Positions 25,119 through 33,583 of a stretch of 46,161 nt of DNA are shown here, one piece after another; position 1 is the stretch's first letter; the number at the start of each line of letters is the position of its first letter. Source of the DNA: an uncultured Pseudoflavonifractor sp. GTDB lineage: Bacteria; Bacillota; Clostridia; Oscillospirales; Oscillospiraceae. The notes beneath the pieces are model-generated. The model searched no databases, was not told the DNA's origin, and saw only the letters and a program-made list of their open reading frames with translations. Where the stretch lies: positions 1 to 46,161 of the forward strand of contig NZ_CALXEG010000024.1 in assembly GCF_944387275.1 (NCBI RefSeq), in the 5' to 3' direction. The position numbers and the translations under genes were made by a program.

Positions 25119-25176
25119 ATCTGCGCGGGGCGAGTGAATCGCCCCGGCATCAAGGTTTTGCTCCGCAAAACGCTTG
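25119..25176 (-). repeat. Structured dispersed element, copy 1 (reverse)
   Basis: Read on the minus strand, it starts CAAGCGTTTTGC, continues CAAAACCTTGATGCC and ends GCAGAT. It has two hairpins: GTTTTGC-GGA-GCAAAAC and GGGGCGA-TTCAC-TCGCCCC. Copy 2 at 36429-36490 has the same conserved blocks and loops but different paired bases in both stems. No open reading frame or transposase is associated. Confidence 0.9.
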
Positions 25177-25208
25177 GACGGCGCAGCGCGCCGGGGCGCT
25201 GAGGCGCC

Positions 25209-25223
25209 CAGCGGCAGGGCATG
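25209..25223. repeat. Inverted 15-base copy of a uvrC coding segment
   Basis: CAGCGGCAGGGCATG is the exact reverse complement of 25294-25308 inside uvrC codons 11-15. It joins the element to the real uvrC leader and looks like a template-switch scar. Confidence 0.7.
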
Positions 25224-25263
25224 AAGGAAGTCCGGCGAACAGGGAGGGCAGGAAAAACAGCGT

Positions 25264-27117
25264 ATGACATTTGAAGAACTGAAAGAAAAAGCCCATGCCC
25301 TGCCGCTGAAGCCGGGCGTGTATATCATGCAGGACAAGCGCAACGTGGTCATCTACGTAGGCAAGGCCAAGGCCCTGAAGAACCGGGTGAGCCAGTATTT
25401 TGCCGACCTGGCCTCCCACACGGAGAAGACCCGGGCCATGGTTAGCCAGATCGACCACTTCGACGTGATCGTGGCGGACAGTGAATTCGAGGCCCTGGTG
25501 CTGGAGAGTTCCCTCATCAAGCGCCACCAGCCCCACTACAATATCCTGCTGAAGGACGACAAGGGCTACCCCTATATCCGCCTCACCGTCAACGAGGACT
25601 ACCCCCGGTTCTCCCTGGCCAACAAGGCGGCGGACGACGGGGCCCGCTACTTCGGGCCCTACGGCAGCCGGGGCAGCACCCAGGGCATCATCGACGCCCT
25701 CCGGGCCGCCCTGAAGCTGCCCTCCTGCAACCGGAAGTTCCCCCGGGACATCGGCAAGGAGCGGCCCTGCCTGAACTACCACATGGGCCTGTGCGACGGC
25801 TACTGCCGCTTCGGCATGCCCCAGGAGCGGTACCGGGACGCCATCGACCAGGCCATCCGGCTGCTGGAAGGGCAGTTCAAGGAGGTAGGGGAGGAGATCC
25901 AGGCCGAGATGGAGCGGGCCGCCGAGGAGCTCAGGTTTGAGAAGGCCGCCGAGCTGCGGGACCGGTACAGGGCCATTGAGCTGCTGGGCAAGCGGCAGAA
26001 GGTGATGGCGGGCAGCCTGGCGGACACCGACGTGGTGGGCTTCCACCGGGGCACGGCCAAGAGCTGCTTTGTGGTGCTCCACTACGTGGACGGCGAGCTG
26101 GCCGCCAAGGACTGGGACCTGATGGAGACCCCCATGGAGGAGGAGATCGCCGACGTGATGTCCGCTCTGGTGCGGCAGTACTACGGGGAGCGGAATCAGC
26201 TGCCCAGGCAGATCCTGCTGCCCTGCGAGATCGACGACGAGGTGCCTCTGGCCCGGCTGCTGTCTGAGAACGCGGGCCGCCGGGTGAACCTGGTCACCCC
26301 CCAGCGGGGCGCCAAGATGGACCTGATCCGCCTGGCCAACAAGAACGCGGAGGAGGAGGTGGCCCGCTGGACCACCAAGGAGGAGCGGACCTCCAAGCTG
26401 CTGGAGCTGCTGGCCAAGATGCTCAGGCTGGACAAGCCCCCCATGCGCATGGAGAGCTACGACATCTCCAACCAGGGGGCGGACGACATCGTGGCCTCCA
26501 TGGTGGTCTACCAGAACGCCCGGCCCCTGAAGCGGGATTACCGCCGCTTCAAGCTCAAGGACATGGACGCCCCCGACGACTACGCCTCCATGGAGCAGGT
26601 GCTCACCCGCCGCTTCAGGCGCTATCTGGACGGGGACGAGAAGTTCAAAGATTTGCCCGACCTGCTCCTCATCGACGGCGGCGAGAACCACGCCAAGGTG
26701 GCGGTAAAGGTGCTGGAGAAGCTGGGGCTGTCCATCCCGGTGTTCGGCATGGTGAAGGACGACCGGCACCGCACCCGTGCCCTGGTCACGCCGGACGGAC
26801 ATGAGATCGGCATCCAGGCCAACCAGGCGGTGTTCTCCCTCATCGGCCAGATCCAGGAGGAGACCCACCGCTTTGCCATCGAGTTCCACCGCCAGCAGCA
26901 GAACCAGCGGGTGAAGGGCTCGGTGCTGGACAAGATCCCCGGCGTGGGGGAAAAACGCCGGGCAGACCTGCTCAAACACTTCAAAAGTGTCAAGAATATC
27001 AAGGCCGCCACCCTGGAAGAGCTGGAGGCGGCAGTGCCCAAGAACACGGCCAAGGCCGTCTACGACTACTTCCGGGGGGCTCAGGAGGAGCCCCGGCCGG
27101 AGGACCGGAAAGGATGA
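25264..27117 (+). CDS. uvrC: Excinuclease ABC subunit C
   Basis: Makes both incisions around DNA damage after UvrB binding. The 617 residues include the GIY-YIG nuclease (PGVYIMQDKRN then IYVGKAKALKNR, about 17-41), a UVR motif (EELRFEKAAELRDRY, about 221-235), the RNase H-like C-terminal nuclease (ESYDISNQGADD, LLLIDGGENHAKVA) and the closing helix-hairpin-helix pair (IPGVGEKRRADLLKHF). The start is ATG 25264, since the family begins MTFEELKEK...LPxKPGVY. Its leader and first 13 codons are duplicated upstream. It runs into rsmD six bases after the stop. I see no LexA box here, in contrast to uvrB. Confidence 0.97.
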   Translation: MTFEELKEKAHALPLKPGVYIMQDKRNVVIYVGKAKALKNRVSQYFADLASHTEKTRAMVSQIDHFDVIVADSEFEALVLESSLIKRHQPHYNILLKDDKGYPYIRLTVNEDYPRFSLANKAADDGARYFGPYGSRGSTQGIIDALRAALKLPSCNRKFPRDIGKERPCLNYHMGLCDGYCRFGMPQERYRDAIDQAIRLLEGQFKEVGEEIQAEMERAAEELRFEKAAELRDRYRAIELLGKRQKVMAGSLADTDVVGFHRGTAKSCFVVLHYVDGELAAKDWDLMETPMEEEIADVMSALVRQYYGERNQLPRQILLPCEIDDEVPLARLLSENAGRRVNLVTPQRGAKMDLIRLANKNAEEEVARWTTKEERTSKLLELLAKMLRLDKPPMRMESYDISNQGADDIVASMVVYQNARPLKRDYRRFKLKDMDAPDDYASMEQVLTRRFRRYLDGDEKFKDLPDLLLIDGGENHAKVAVKVLEKLGLSIPVFGMVKDDRHRTRALVTPDGHEIGIQANQAVFSLIGQIQEETHRFAIEFHRQQQNQRVKGSVLDKIPGVGEKRRADLLKHFKSVKNIKAATLEELEAAVPKNTAKAVYDYFRGAQEEPRPEDRKG

Positions 27118-27123
27118 AATACA

Positions 27124-27669
27124 ATGCGCGTCATCACAGGAACGGCCCGGGGCCGGCGGCTCAAGGAGCTGCCCGGCATGGAGACCCGGCCCACCACCGA
27201 CAAGGTGAAGGAGTCCATTTTCAATATCGTGCAGTTTGACGTGGAGGGCCGCAGGGTGCTGGACCTCTTCGGCGGCACCGGACAGCTGGGCATCGAGGCC
27301 CTGTCCCGCGGGGCGGAGCGGTGCACCTTTGTGGACCTGCGGAAGGAGGCCGCCGCCGTCATCCGGGAGAACGTGAAGACCTGCGGCTTTGAGGCCCAGG
27401 CCCGGGTGATCCAGGGGGACAGCATGGCCTTCCTCACCAGCTGCCGGGAGAAGTTCGACCTGGTCTTTCTGGACCCGCCCTACGCCTCCGGCCTGCTGGA
27501 CAAGGCCCTGGAGGCCATCTCCAAGATTGACATCATGTCAGAGAATGGTATAATAGTCTGCGAAAGTGCGGCGGAACAGGTCCTGCCTGCCCTCTCCGCC
27601 CCCTATGAGAAGGGGCGGGAGTACCGTTACGGCAAGATCAAGGTGACGCTGTACCGGCGGACCGTGTGA
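27124..27669 (+). CDS. rsmD: 16S rRNA (guanine(966)-N2)-methyltransferase RsmD
   Basis: SAM-dependent enzyme that methylates G966 of 16S rRNA during 30S assembly. It has 181 residues, with RVITGTARGRRLKELPG at the N-terminus, the SAM loop LDLFGGTGQLGIEAL (46-60) and the catalytic motif DPPY (117-120). These are all typical of RsmD. It lies six bases after uvrC and 28 before coaD; the rsmD-coaD pair is a standard Firmicutes order. GAAAGGATG-type purines before the ATG serve as the ribosome site. Confidence 0.95.
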   Translation: MRVITGTARGRRLKELPGMETRPTTDKVKESIFNIVQFDVEGRRVLDLFGGTGQLGIEALSRGAERCTFVDLRKEAAAVIRENVKTCGFEAQARVIQGDSMAFLTSCREKFDLVFLDPPYASGLLDKALEAISKIDIMSENGIIVCESAAEQVLPALSAPYEKGREYRYGKIKVTLYRRTV

Positions 27670-27697
27670 CCCTTCCCCGCGGCAAGGAGAGATTCCA

Positions 27698-28195
27698 GTG
27701 AAAATAGCGGTATATCCCGGCAGCTTTGACCCCATTACACTGGGCCACCTGAACGTGATCAAGCGTGCGGCGGTCTGTTTTGATAAGCTCATCGTCTGCG
27801 TGATGGTGAATTCCGAGAAGGAAAACAAGGGCCTGTTTACCCCTGCGGAGCGGGTGGAGCTCATCCACAAGGTTGTGGACCGCCTGCCCAATGTGGAAGT
27901 GGACAGCTCCACTGGCCTGCTGGCGGAGTACGCCAAGCGTGTGGGCGCCTGCGTGGTGGTCAAGGGCCTGCGGGCCGTGTCCGACTACGAGAAGGAGGTC
28001 CAGATGGCCCTCATCAACCGCAAGCTCAACCCCCGGCTGGACACCATGTTCCTGCCCTCCAGCGCCAAGTACACCTACCTGAGCTCCAGCGTGGTGAAGG
28101 AGATGGCCTACTATGGGGCGGACCTGTCCGACTTTGTCCCCCGGGAGATCATTGACGATGTGAACGAAAAGATGAAAAGCAGGAGGAACGGATAA
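27698..28195 (+). CDS. coaD: Phosphopantetheine adenylyltransferase
   Basis: Fourth step of coenzyme A synthesis: 4'-phosphopantetheine plus ATP gives dephospho-CoA. It has 165 residues, with the nucleotidyltransferase signature PGSFDPITLGH (Thr14, His17) and the C-terminal YTYLSSSVVKE block that binds ATP. The start is GTG 27698, with AAGGAGA seven bases upstream. The stop is directly followed by the ATG of the next gene, which suggests coupled translation. Confidence 0.97.
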   Translation: MKIAVYPGSFDPITLGHLNVIKRAAVCFDKLIVCVMVNSEKENKGLFTPAERVELIHKVVDRLPNVEVDSSTGLLAEYAKRVGACVVVKGLRAVSDYEKEVQMALINRKLNPRLDTMFLPSSAKYTYLSSSVVKEMAYYGADLSDFVPREIIDDVNEKMKSRRNG

Positions 28196-28708
28196 ATGGC
28201 GACTGGCGTGGAAGAACTGCTGGACATGCTCTATGAGCTGATCGACGAGGCGAAGAGCGTGCCTCTGTCCAGTGAGAAGTGTATCATCGAGCGGGACAAG
28301 GCCCTTGACCTGCTGGATGACATCAAGGCCCAGTTCCCCATGGAGCTGAACGAGGCCAAAAAGCTCATCGCGGCCCGCACCGACTATATCGCCTCCGCCA
28401 AGCGCGAGGCAGACCTGATCCGCAAGCAGGCGGAGGACCAGGCCCGGCAGATGCTCTCCGAGGAGGAGATCATGGCCCGTGCCAAGCAGAAGTCCAGCGA
28501 GATCCTGCGTCAGACCGAGGACCGTGCCAGAGAGCTGCGCAAGTCGGCCAACGACTACTGCGAGGACGCCCTGCGCCGTACGGAAGAGGCCATCGGCGAG
28601 GCCTACGAGGAGCTGAAGGCCAGCCGGAACAAGTTCCGGGCCGCCAGCGCCGCCGCCTCCGGCGCGCCCCAGCGCCCCGCCTTCGACGTGGCCGTGGAGA
28701 ACGAGTAA
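28196..28708 (+). CDS. Coiled-coil protein downstream of coaD
   Basis: I do not recognise a characterised function. The 170-residue protein is almost all helical, rich in E, K, R and A, with a predicted coiled coil over about residues 55-150 (KREADLIRKQAEDQARQML, RAKQKSSEILRQTEDRAREL). This resembles ATP synthase b-subunit or DivIVA-like helices, but there is no membrane segment. The tail SAAASGAPQRPA is low-complexity. Homologous genes are commonly found after coaD in clostridia as far as I recall. It starts at the base after the coaD stop. A role in cell shape or division scaffolding is only a guess. Confidence 0.85.
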   Translation: MATGVEELLDMLYELIDEAKSVPLSSEKCIIERDKALDLLDDIKAQFPMELNEAKKLIAARTDYIASAKREADLIRKQAEDQARQMLSEEEIMARAKQKSSEILRQTEDRARELRKSANDYCEDALRRTEEAIGEAYEELKASRNKFRAASAAASGAPQRPAFDVAVENE

Positions 28709-28730
28709 ACCCGAATTTCAGCGAAAAAAC

Positions 28731-28778
28731 GCACTCCAATCGTTAGGCAGCACGGATACTGCGTAATGGTTGGGGTGC
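28731..28778 (+). terminator. Hairpin between the coaD operon and pyrE, probable terminator
   Basis: GCACTCCAA pairs with TTGGGGTGC (one G-T pair) around a 30-base apical region that can form further pairs, followed by CTTTGG. It lies before the pyrE promoter, so it ends the upstream operon and is not a pyrE attenuator. Confidence 0.6.
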
Positions 28779-28813
28779 CTTTGGTATGGAGACATTTTTC
28801 AGCCGGTTCATAC

Positions 28814-28842
28814 TTGTGAACACGGCGCCGGAGTGGTATAAT
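28814..28842 (+). promoter_or_regulatory. Sigma-A promoter of pyrE
   Basis: TTGTGA (28814-28819) and a perfect TATAAT (28837-28842) are 17 bases apart, with TGG extending the -10. Confidence 0.88.
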
Positions 28843-28875
28843 GTTCCGACTGATTTCAGGAAGGGCGGATCTATC

Positions 28876-29550
28876 ATGACGTATAAAGAAGAATTCATTA
28901 CCTTTATGGTGCGCTCCGGCGTGCTGACCTTCGGCGACTTCACCACCAAGTCCGGGCGCAAGACTCCCTACTTCATCAACACCGGCAACTACAAGACCGG
29001 CGCCCAGGCCTCCAAGCTGGGCGACTACTACGCCGCCTGCATCCAGGAGAACCTGCCCGACGGCGTGGACTGCCTCTTCGGCCCCGCCTACAAGGGCATC
29101 CCTCTGGCGGTGGCGGCGGCCTCCAGCCTGTACCGCAACTACGGCCGGGACCTGCCCTACTGCTTCAACCGCAAGGAGGCCAAGGACCACGGCGAGGGCG
29201 GCTCCATGGTGGGTTACAAGCCCCAGGCCGGGGACAAGGTGGTCATCGTGGAGGACGTGGTCACCGCCGGCACCGCCGTCCGGGAGACCATCGAGCTGTT
29301 CAAGCACGTGGCCGACGTGAACCTGACCGCCCTGGTGGTGTCCGTGGACCGCATGGAGCGGGGCACCGGCGACAAGACCACCCTGGACGAGCTGCGGGAT
29401 GAGCACGGCATCCGGGTGTTCCCCATCGTCACCGTCCGCGAGGTCATCTCCTTCCTCCACAACAACCCGGTGGACGGCAAGGTGTATATCGACGACGACA
29501 TGAAGGCCCGTATGGAGGCCTACCTGGCCGAGTACGGCGCCCGGGCCTGA
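28876..29550 (+). CDS. pyrE: Orotate phosphoribosyltransferase
   Basis: Joins orotate and PRPP to give OMP in pyrimidine synthesis. It has 224 residues from ATG 28876; a longer frame from 28786 would begin before the promoter's transcription start, so it is excluded. The PRPP-binding motif VVIVEDVVTAGTA is at 122-134, and KTPYFINTGNYKTG and NRKEAKDHGEGG are the orotate and flexible-loop regions. AGGAAGGGCGGA serves as ribosome site. The gene stands alone between a promoter and a terminator, without other pyr genes and without a visible PyrR attenuator. Confidence 0.96.
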   Translation: MTYKEEFITFMVRSGVLTFGDFTTKSGRKTPYFINTGNYKTGAQASKLGDYYAACIQENLPDGVDCLFGPAYKGIPLAVAAASSLYRNYGRDLPYCFNRKEAKDHGEGGSMVGYKPQAGDKVVIVEDVVTAGTAVRETIELFKHVADVNLTALVVSVDRMERGTGDKTTLDELRDEHGIRVFPIVTVREVISFLHNNPVDGKVYIDDDMKARMEAYLAEYGARA

Positions 29551-29562
29551 GGACAGGCGCAG

Positions 29563-29594
29563 ACCTCCGCGGGCAATTTCCCGCGGAGGTTTTT
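29563..29594 (+). terminator. Terminator after pyrE
   Basis: ACCTCCGCGGG / CCCGCGGAGGT with a six-base loop and a TTTTT tail, 13 bases after the stop. Confidence 0.92.
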
Positions 29595-29625
29595 GCGCTT
29601 CTGATGACAGAGAGGAGGGAAGGAC

Positions 29626-30306
29626 ATGGCGGACCACACGGGACACAGGGACCGGCTGCGCAAGGAATTCATGGCCCGGCCGGAGTCCTTCCCCGACCAC
29701 AAGGTGCTGGAGCTGCTGCTGTTCTACGTGCTGCCCCGGCAGGACACCAACCCCCTGGCCCACGACCTGCTGGACCGGTTCGGCTCCCTCCAGGGCGTGC
29801 TGGACGCCACGCCAGAGGCCCTCTCCCAGGTGAAGGGCGTGGGGGAACGGGCGGCGGTGCTCTTCCGGGCCGTCAAGGAGTTGGGCAGGCGGTACGGCGC
29901 GTCCCGCGCCAGCCTGGAGGACATTGTGGACTCCACCCGGGCCGCCCGTGAGGTGTTCGCGCCATTGTTCTACGGCGCCCGCAACGAGATGGTCTACCTC
30001 CTGTGCATGGACGGCAAGGGCAAGTGCCTGGGCTGCCCCAAGGTGGGGGAGGGGAACGTGAACGCCGCCGAAATCAACGCCCGTGTCATTGTGGAGGCCG
30101 CCCTCAACCACAACGCTTCCCGGGTCATGCTGGCTCACAACCATGTGTCCGGCCTGGCCCTGCCCTCCGACGAGGACAAGCAGACCACCCTCTACCTGAG
30201 AGAACTGCTCCGCCAGGTGGGGGTTATCCTGGTGGACCACCTGATTTTTGTGGACGACGATATGGTGTCCATGCGGGACAGCGGCTTTCTGATGGAAATA
30301 CTATAA
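29626..30306 (+). CDS. radC: RadC family JAB/MPN-domain protein
   Basis: RadC-type protein of 226 residues. The N-terminal helix-hairpin-helix region (LSQVKGVGERAAVLF, 66-80) is followed by the JAB/MPN metal-binding domain with HNHVSG...PSDED (His171, His173, Asp182). Most RadC proteins have HNHPSG, so the valine is a small variation that leaves all ligands intact. Despite the name, a direct DNA repair role is not established for this family. AGAGAGGAGG precedes the ATG, and uvrB follows with its own SOS promoter just after the stop. Confidence 0.93.
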   Translation: MADHTGHRDRLRKEFMARPESFPDHKVLELLLFYVLPRQDTNPLAHDLLDRFGSLQGVLDATPEALSQVKGVGERAAVLFRAVKELGRRYGASRASLEDIVDSTRAAREVFAPLFYGARNEMVYLLCMDGKGKCLGCPKVGEGNVNAAEINARVIVEAALNHNASRVMLAHNHVSGLALPSDEDKQTTLYLRELLRQVGVILVDHLIFVDDDMVSMRDSGFLMEIL

Positions 30307-30313
30307 TTAGTGG

Positions 30314-30342
30314 TTGCAATAGAACATACGTTTTGATAGAAT
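30314..30342 (+). promoter_or_regulatory. SOS promoter of uvrB with a LexA operator in its spacer
   Basis: The promoter is TTGCAA (30314-30319), 17 bases, TAGAAT (30337-30342), with TGA extending the -10. The spacer contains AGAACATACGTTTT (30321-30334), which fits 12 of 14 positions of the Gram-positive LexA box CGAACRNRYGTTYC. Binding there would block RNA polymerase directly, so uvrB should be induced by DNA damage. Confidence 0.85.
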
Positions 30343-30361
30343 GGATGTACGAGGTGATGGT

Positions 30362-32332
30362 ATGCCCAAATTTGAGGTAGTCAGCGAATACAAGCCCGCG
30401 GGCGATCAGCCCCAGGCCATTGAGGCCCTGGCCAACGGCGTGGAGATGGGGCTCCAGGAGCAGACCCTGCTGGGCGTCACCGGCTCCGGCAAGACCTTTA
30501 CCATGGCCAAGACCATCGAGAAGCTCCAGCGGCCCACCCTGGTGCTGGCCCACAACAAGACCCTGGCCGCCCAGCTGTGCGCCGAGTTCAAGGAGTTCTT
30601 CCCCAACAACGCGGTGGAGTACTTCGTCTCCTACTACGACTACTACCAGCCGGAGGCCTATATCCCCCACACGGACACCTATATCGCCAAGGACGCCTCC
30701 ACCAACGACGAGATCGACCGGCTGCGGCTGTCCGCCACCTGCGCCCTGCTGGAGCGGCGGGACGTGATCGTGGTGTCCTCCGTGTCCTGCATCTACGGCC
30801 TGGGCGAGCCCGAGGACTTTGCCAAGATGATGGTGTCTCTCCGGGTGGGCATGGAGATGAAGCGGGACGTGCTCCTCAAGCGGCTGGTGGAGATTCGCTA
30901 CGAGCGCAACGACATCGCCTTTGAGCGGAACATGTTCCGGGTCCGGGGGGACACGGTGGAGATCTACCCCGCCTACTGGAAGGACTCCGCCATCCGGGTG
31001 GAGTTCTTCGGGGACGAGATCGACCGCATCAGCGAGGTCAACGCCGTCACCGGCACCCCCATCCGCATCCTCAACCACGTGCCCATCTGGCCCGCCACCC
31101 ACTACGTCACCCCCAAGGAGAAGATGGACGCGGCCATCGGCGAGATCTACAAGGAGCTGGAGGAGCGGGTGGCCTTCTTCGAGCGGGAGAACAAGCTGGT
31201 GGAGGCCCAGCGGCTCAAGCAGCGGGTCATGTACGACATTGAGATGATGCAGGAGCTGGGCTACTGCTCCGGCATTGAGAACTACTCCCGGGTCATCGAG
31301 GGCCGCCCTGCCGGCACGCCCCCTCACACCCTGCTGGACTATTTCCCCAAGGACTTCCTCATGTTCATCGACGAGAGCCACGTGACCCTGCCCCAGGTGC
31401 GGGCCATGTACAACGGCGACCACGCCCGCAAGACCACCCTGGTGGACTACGGCTTCCGCCTGCCCTGCGCCTACGACAACCGGCCGTTGAAGTTCGACGA
31501 GTTCGAGCAGCGGATCAACCAGGTCATCTACGTCTCCGCCACCCCCGGCGAGTACGAGCGCACCCGGTCGGGCCAGGTGGTGGAGCAGGTCATCCGGCCC
31601 ACCGGCCTGCTGGACCCCCGCATCGAGGTCCGCCCGGTGGAGGGGCAGATCGACGACCTCATCGGCGAGATCAATGCCCGCACCGAGCGGAAGGAGCGGG
31701 TGCTGGTCACCACCCTCACCAAGCGGATGGCCGAGGACCTGACCGCCTACCTGAAAAACGCGGGCATCAAGGTCCGCTATATGCACCACGACATCGACAC
31801 CATCGAGAGGCAGGAGATTATCCGGGATCTGCGTCTGGGCGTGTTCGACGTGCTGGTGGGCATCAACCTGCTGCGTGAGGGCCTGGACCTGCCCGAGGTG
31901 AGCCTGGTGGCCATCCTGGACGCGGACAAGGAGGGGTTCCTCCGCAGCGAGACCTCCCTCATCCAGACCATCGGCCGGGCGGCCCGAAACGCCGACGGAC
32001 TGGTCATCATGTACGCCGACAAGATCACCCCCTCCATGCGGGCCGCCATCGACGAGACCGAGCGCCGCCGGGAGAAGCAGGACGCCTTCAACAAGGCCCA
32101 CGGCATTGTGCCCAAGACGGTGGTCAAGTCGGTGCGCAACCTGATCGAGCTGTCCGGCGAGGTGGAGGAGACCAAGAAGTTCGACTTCAGCCAGAAGCAG
32201 ATGACCAAGCAGCAGCGCCTGGAGGCCATTGCCAAGCTGGAGAAGGAGATGAAGGAGGCCTCCAAGATGCTGGAATTCGAATATGCGGCCATTCTGAGAG
32301 ATAAAATCATCAAGCTGCGGGGCGAGGGCTGA
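30362..32332 (+). CDS. uvrB: Excinuclease ABC subunit B
   Basis: Damage-verifying helicase-like subunit of nucleotide excision repair. It has 656 residues from ATG 30362, where the family sequence [20 protein letters not shown] begins; GAGGTGAT (30351-30358) is the ribosome site, and ATG 30341 lies inside the -10 box, so it cannot be used. Walker A is GVTGSGKT (38-45). The beta-hairpin [11 protein letters not shown], helicase motifs (IDESH, RTIGRAAR-like QTIGRAARN) and a C-terminal UVR motif that binds UvrC are all present. It is controlled by LexA as described at its promoter. Confidence 0.98.
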   Translation: MPKFEVVSEYKPAGDQPQAIEALANGVEMGLQEQTLLGVTGSGKTFTMAKTIEKLQRPTLVLAHNKTLAAQLCAEFKEFFPNNAVEYFVSYYDYYQPEAYIPHTDTYIAKDASTNDEIDRLRLSATCALLERRDVIVVSSVSCIYGLGEPEDFAKMMVSLRVGMEMKRDVLLKRLVEIRYERNDIAFERNMFRVRGDTVEIYPAYWKDSAIRVEFFGDEIDRISEVNAVTGTPIRILNHVPIWPATHYVTPKEKMDAAIGEIYKELEERVAFFERENKLVEAQRLKQRVMYDIEMMQELGYCSGIENYSRVIEGRPAGTPPHTLLDYFPKDFLMFIDESHVTLPQVRAMYNGDHARKTTLVDYGFRLPCAYDNRPLKFDEFEQRINQVIYVSATPGEYERTRSGQVVEQVIRPTGLLDPRIEVRPVEGQIDDLIGEINARTERKERVLVTTLTKRMAEDLTAYLKNAGIKVRYMHHDIDTIERQEIIRDLRLGVFDVLVGINLLREGLDLPEVSLVAILDADKEGFLRSETSLIQTIGRAARNADGLVIMYADKITPSMRAAIDETERRREKQDAFNKAHGIVPKTVVKSVRNLIELSGEVEETKKFDFSQKQMTKQQRLEAIAKLEKEMKEASKMLEFEYAAILRDKIIKLRGEG

Positions 32333-32376
32333 CCCTGCGGGAACAAGATGGGTTTAAGAGAAAGCGAGGCCGACTC

Positions 32377-33324
32377 ATGACCGAGCAATCCCGGAAGGTA
32401 TTGTCAGAGTTCCAGATCCGCAAGTCCACCGGGCAGAAGCGGGCCTTCCGGGCCTGGCTGCGCGGGGAGCTGGAGGGGGCGGGCTGGGCCGTCACCGAGG
32501 AGAGCGGACGTTTCTCGGGCACCAACGTCATTGCCGGGGACCCGGAGAAGGCGGAGGTGCTCTTCACCGCCCACTACGACACCCAGGCCGTGCTGCCCAT
32601 CCCCAACTTTCTCACCCCACGGAATATGGGGATCTACCTCATCTACCAGCTGCTGCTGGTGGTGGGGCTGCTGGCGGCGCTGACCGCGGTCACCGTCTGC
32701 GCCGTGGCCATCAGAGCGGTCGCCGACCTGCCCCTCTGGGCCGGAACACTGCCCGGCTGGCTGGTGTGTGTGTTCTGCGTCTGGTGGGTGTTTTTCGGCC
32801 GGGCCAACCGGCACACCGCCAACGACAACACCTCCGGCGTCGTCACCCTGCTGGAGGCCGCCCTCACCCTGCCGCCGGAGCTGCGGGAGAAAGCCTGCTT
32901 GGTGTTCTTCGACAACGAGGAACGGGGCATGCTGGGCTCCGCCGCCTTTGCCGGGCGGCACAGGCAGGTGAAAAAGGAGACGCTGGTGCTCAACTTTGAC
33001 TGCGTGTCCGACGGCAGCTCCATCCAGTTCTATCCCACCGCCGCCCTGAAGAAGGACGAGGCCGCTCTGGCCCGGATCGAGAGGGCATTTCTTCCCCAGA
33101 ATGGAAAGACGGTGGAGGTGGTGCGGGGCTTCGGCTTCTACCCCTCGGACAACGCCTCCTTCCGCCGGGCGGCGGGGGTGTGCGCCCTGAAGAGGGGGAA
33201 GCGGCTGGGCTGGTACCTGGACCGCATCCACACCGGCCGCGACACGGTCTTTCAGGAGGAGAATATCGCCCTCCTGACCGGGGGCATCCGCCGTATACTG
33301 GCAGAGGAGGAGCCTGCGCCATGA
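32377..33324 (+). CDS. Membrane-anchored M28-family metallopeptidase
   Basis: Predicted zinc aminopeptidase-like protein of 315 residues. The M28 ligands are visible: His66 (TAHYDT), Asp150 (NDNTSG), Glu181-Glu182 (DNEERGMLGS), Asp208 (NFDCVSD) and a C-terminal histidine in DRIHTGRD. Two hydrophobic segments (about 86-112 and 124-141) are inserted between the first two ligands. That places the catalytic fold on one side of the membrane with a hairpin anchor, unlike soluble M28 enzymes. A small two-segment membrane protein overlaps its stop by ATGA. Peptide substrate unknown. Confidence 0.85.
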   Translation: MTEQSRKVLSEFQIRKSTGQKRAFRAWLRGELEGAGWAVTEESGRFSGTNVIAGDPEKAEVLFTAHYDTQAVLPIPNFLTPRNMGIYLIYQLLLVVGLLAALTAVTVCAVAIRAVADLPLWAGTLPGWLVCVFCVWWVFFGRANRHTANDNTSGVVTLLEAALTLPPELREKACLVFFDNEERGMLGSAAFAGRHRQVKKETLVLNFDCVSDGSSIQFYPTAALKKDEAALARIERAFLPQNGKTVEVVRGFGFYPSDNASFRRAAGVCALKRGKRLGWYLDRIHTGRDTVFQEENIALLTGGIRRILAEEEPAP

Positions 33325-33530
33325 ATTTCCTCGGAGAGGGCCTGGGGGCGACCCTGGGCGTCCTGCTGGCCATCTACTGGCCCCTGCTGGCGGGACTGGC
33401 CGCCCTGGCCCTGCTGGCCGTGGCCACCAACAAAAAGCCGCCCAAGGCGGTGCGCATCCTCTGCGGCATAGTGGGAGTTGTCATCCTGCTGGCCGATGTT
33501 GTACTTGCGCTCCGGATGCTGCTGGGATAG
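33321..33530 (+). CDS. Small membrane protein coupled to the M28 peptidase
   Basis: A 69-residue protein with two hydrophobic segments (ATLGVLLAIYWPLLAGLAAL and ILCGIVGVVILLADVVLALR) separated by the short basic loop TNKKPPKAVR. I do not recognise a family. The ATG overlaps the stop of the peptidase gene as ATGA, and GAGGAGGAG lies just upstream, so the two are co-translated. It may be a membrane partner of the peptidase. Confidence 0.75.
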   Translation: MNFLGEGLGATLGVLLAIYWPLLAGLAALALLAVATNKKPPKAVRILCGIVGVVILLADVVLALRMLLG

Positions 33531-33583
33531 GCACAGCCGGATAACAATCGAGAACAGAGCAATTCAAAGGAGAACCAACGACT

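Noticed and set aside
28709..28875. PyrR-type attenuator for pyrE
   Set aside because: The hairpin lies before the promoter, so it is not in the pyrE transcript, and no PyrR-binding loop is seen.
33531..33583. LexA box before uvrA
   Set aside because: CGAGAACAGAGCAATTC has the GAAC half but no GTTC half at the right distance.
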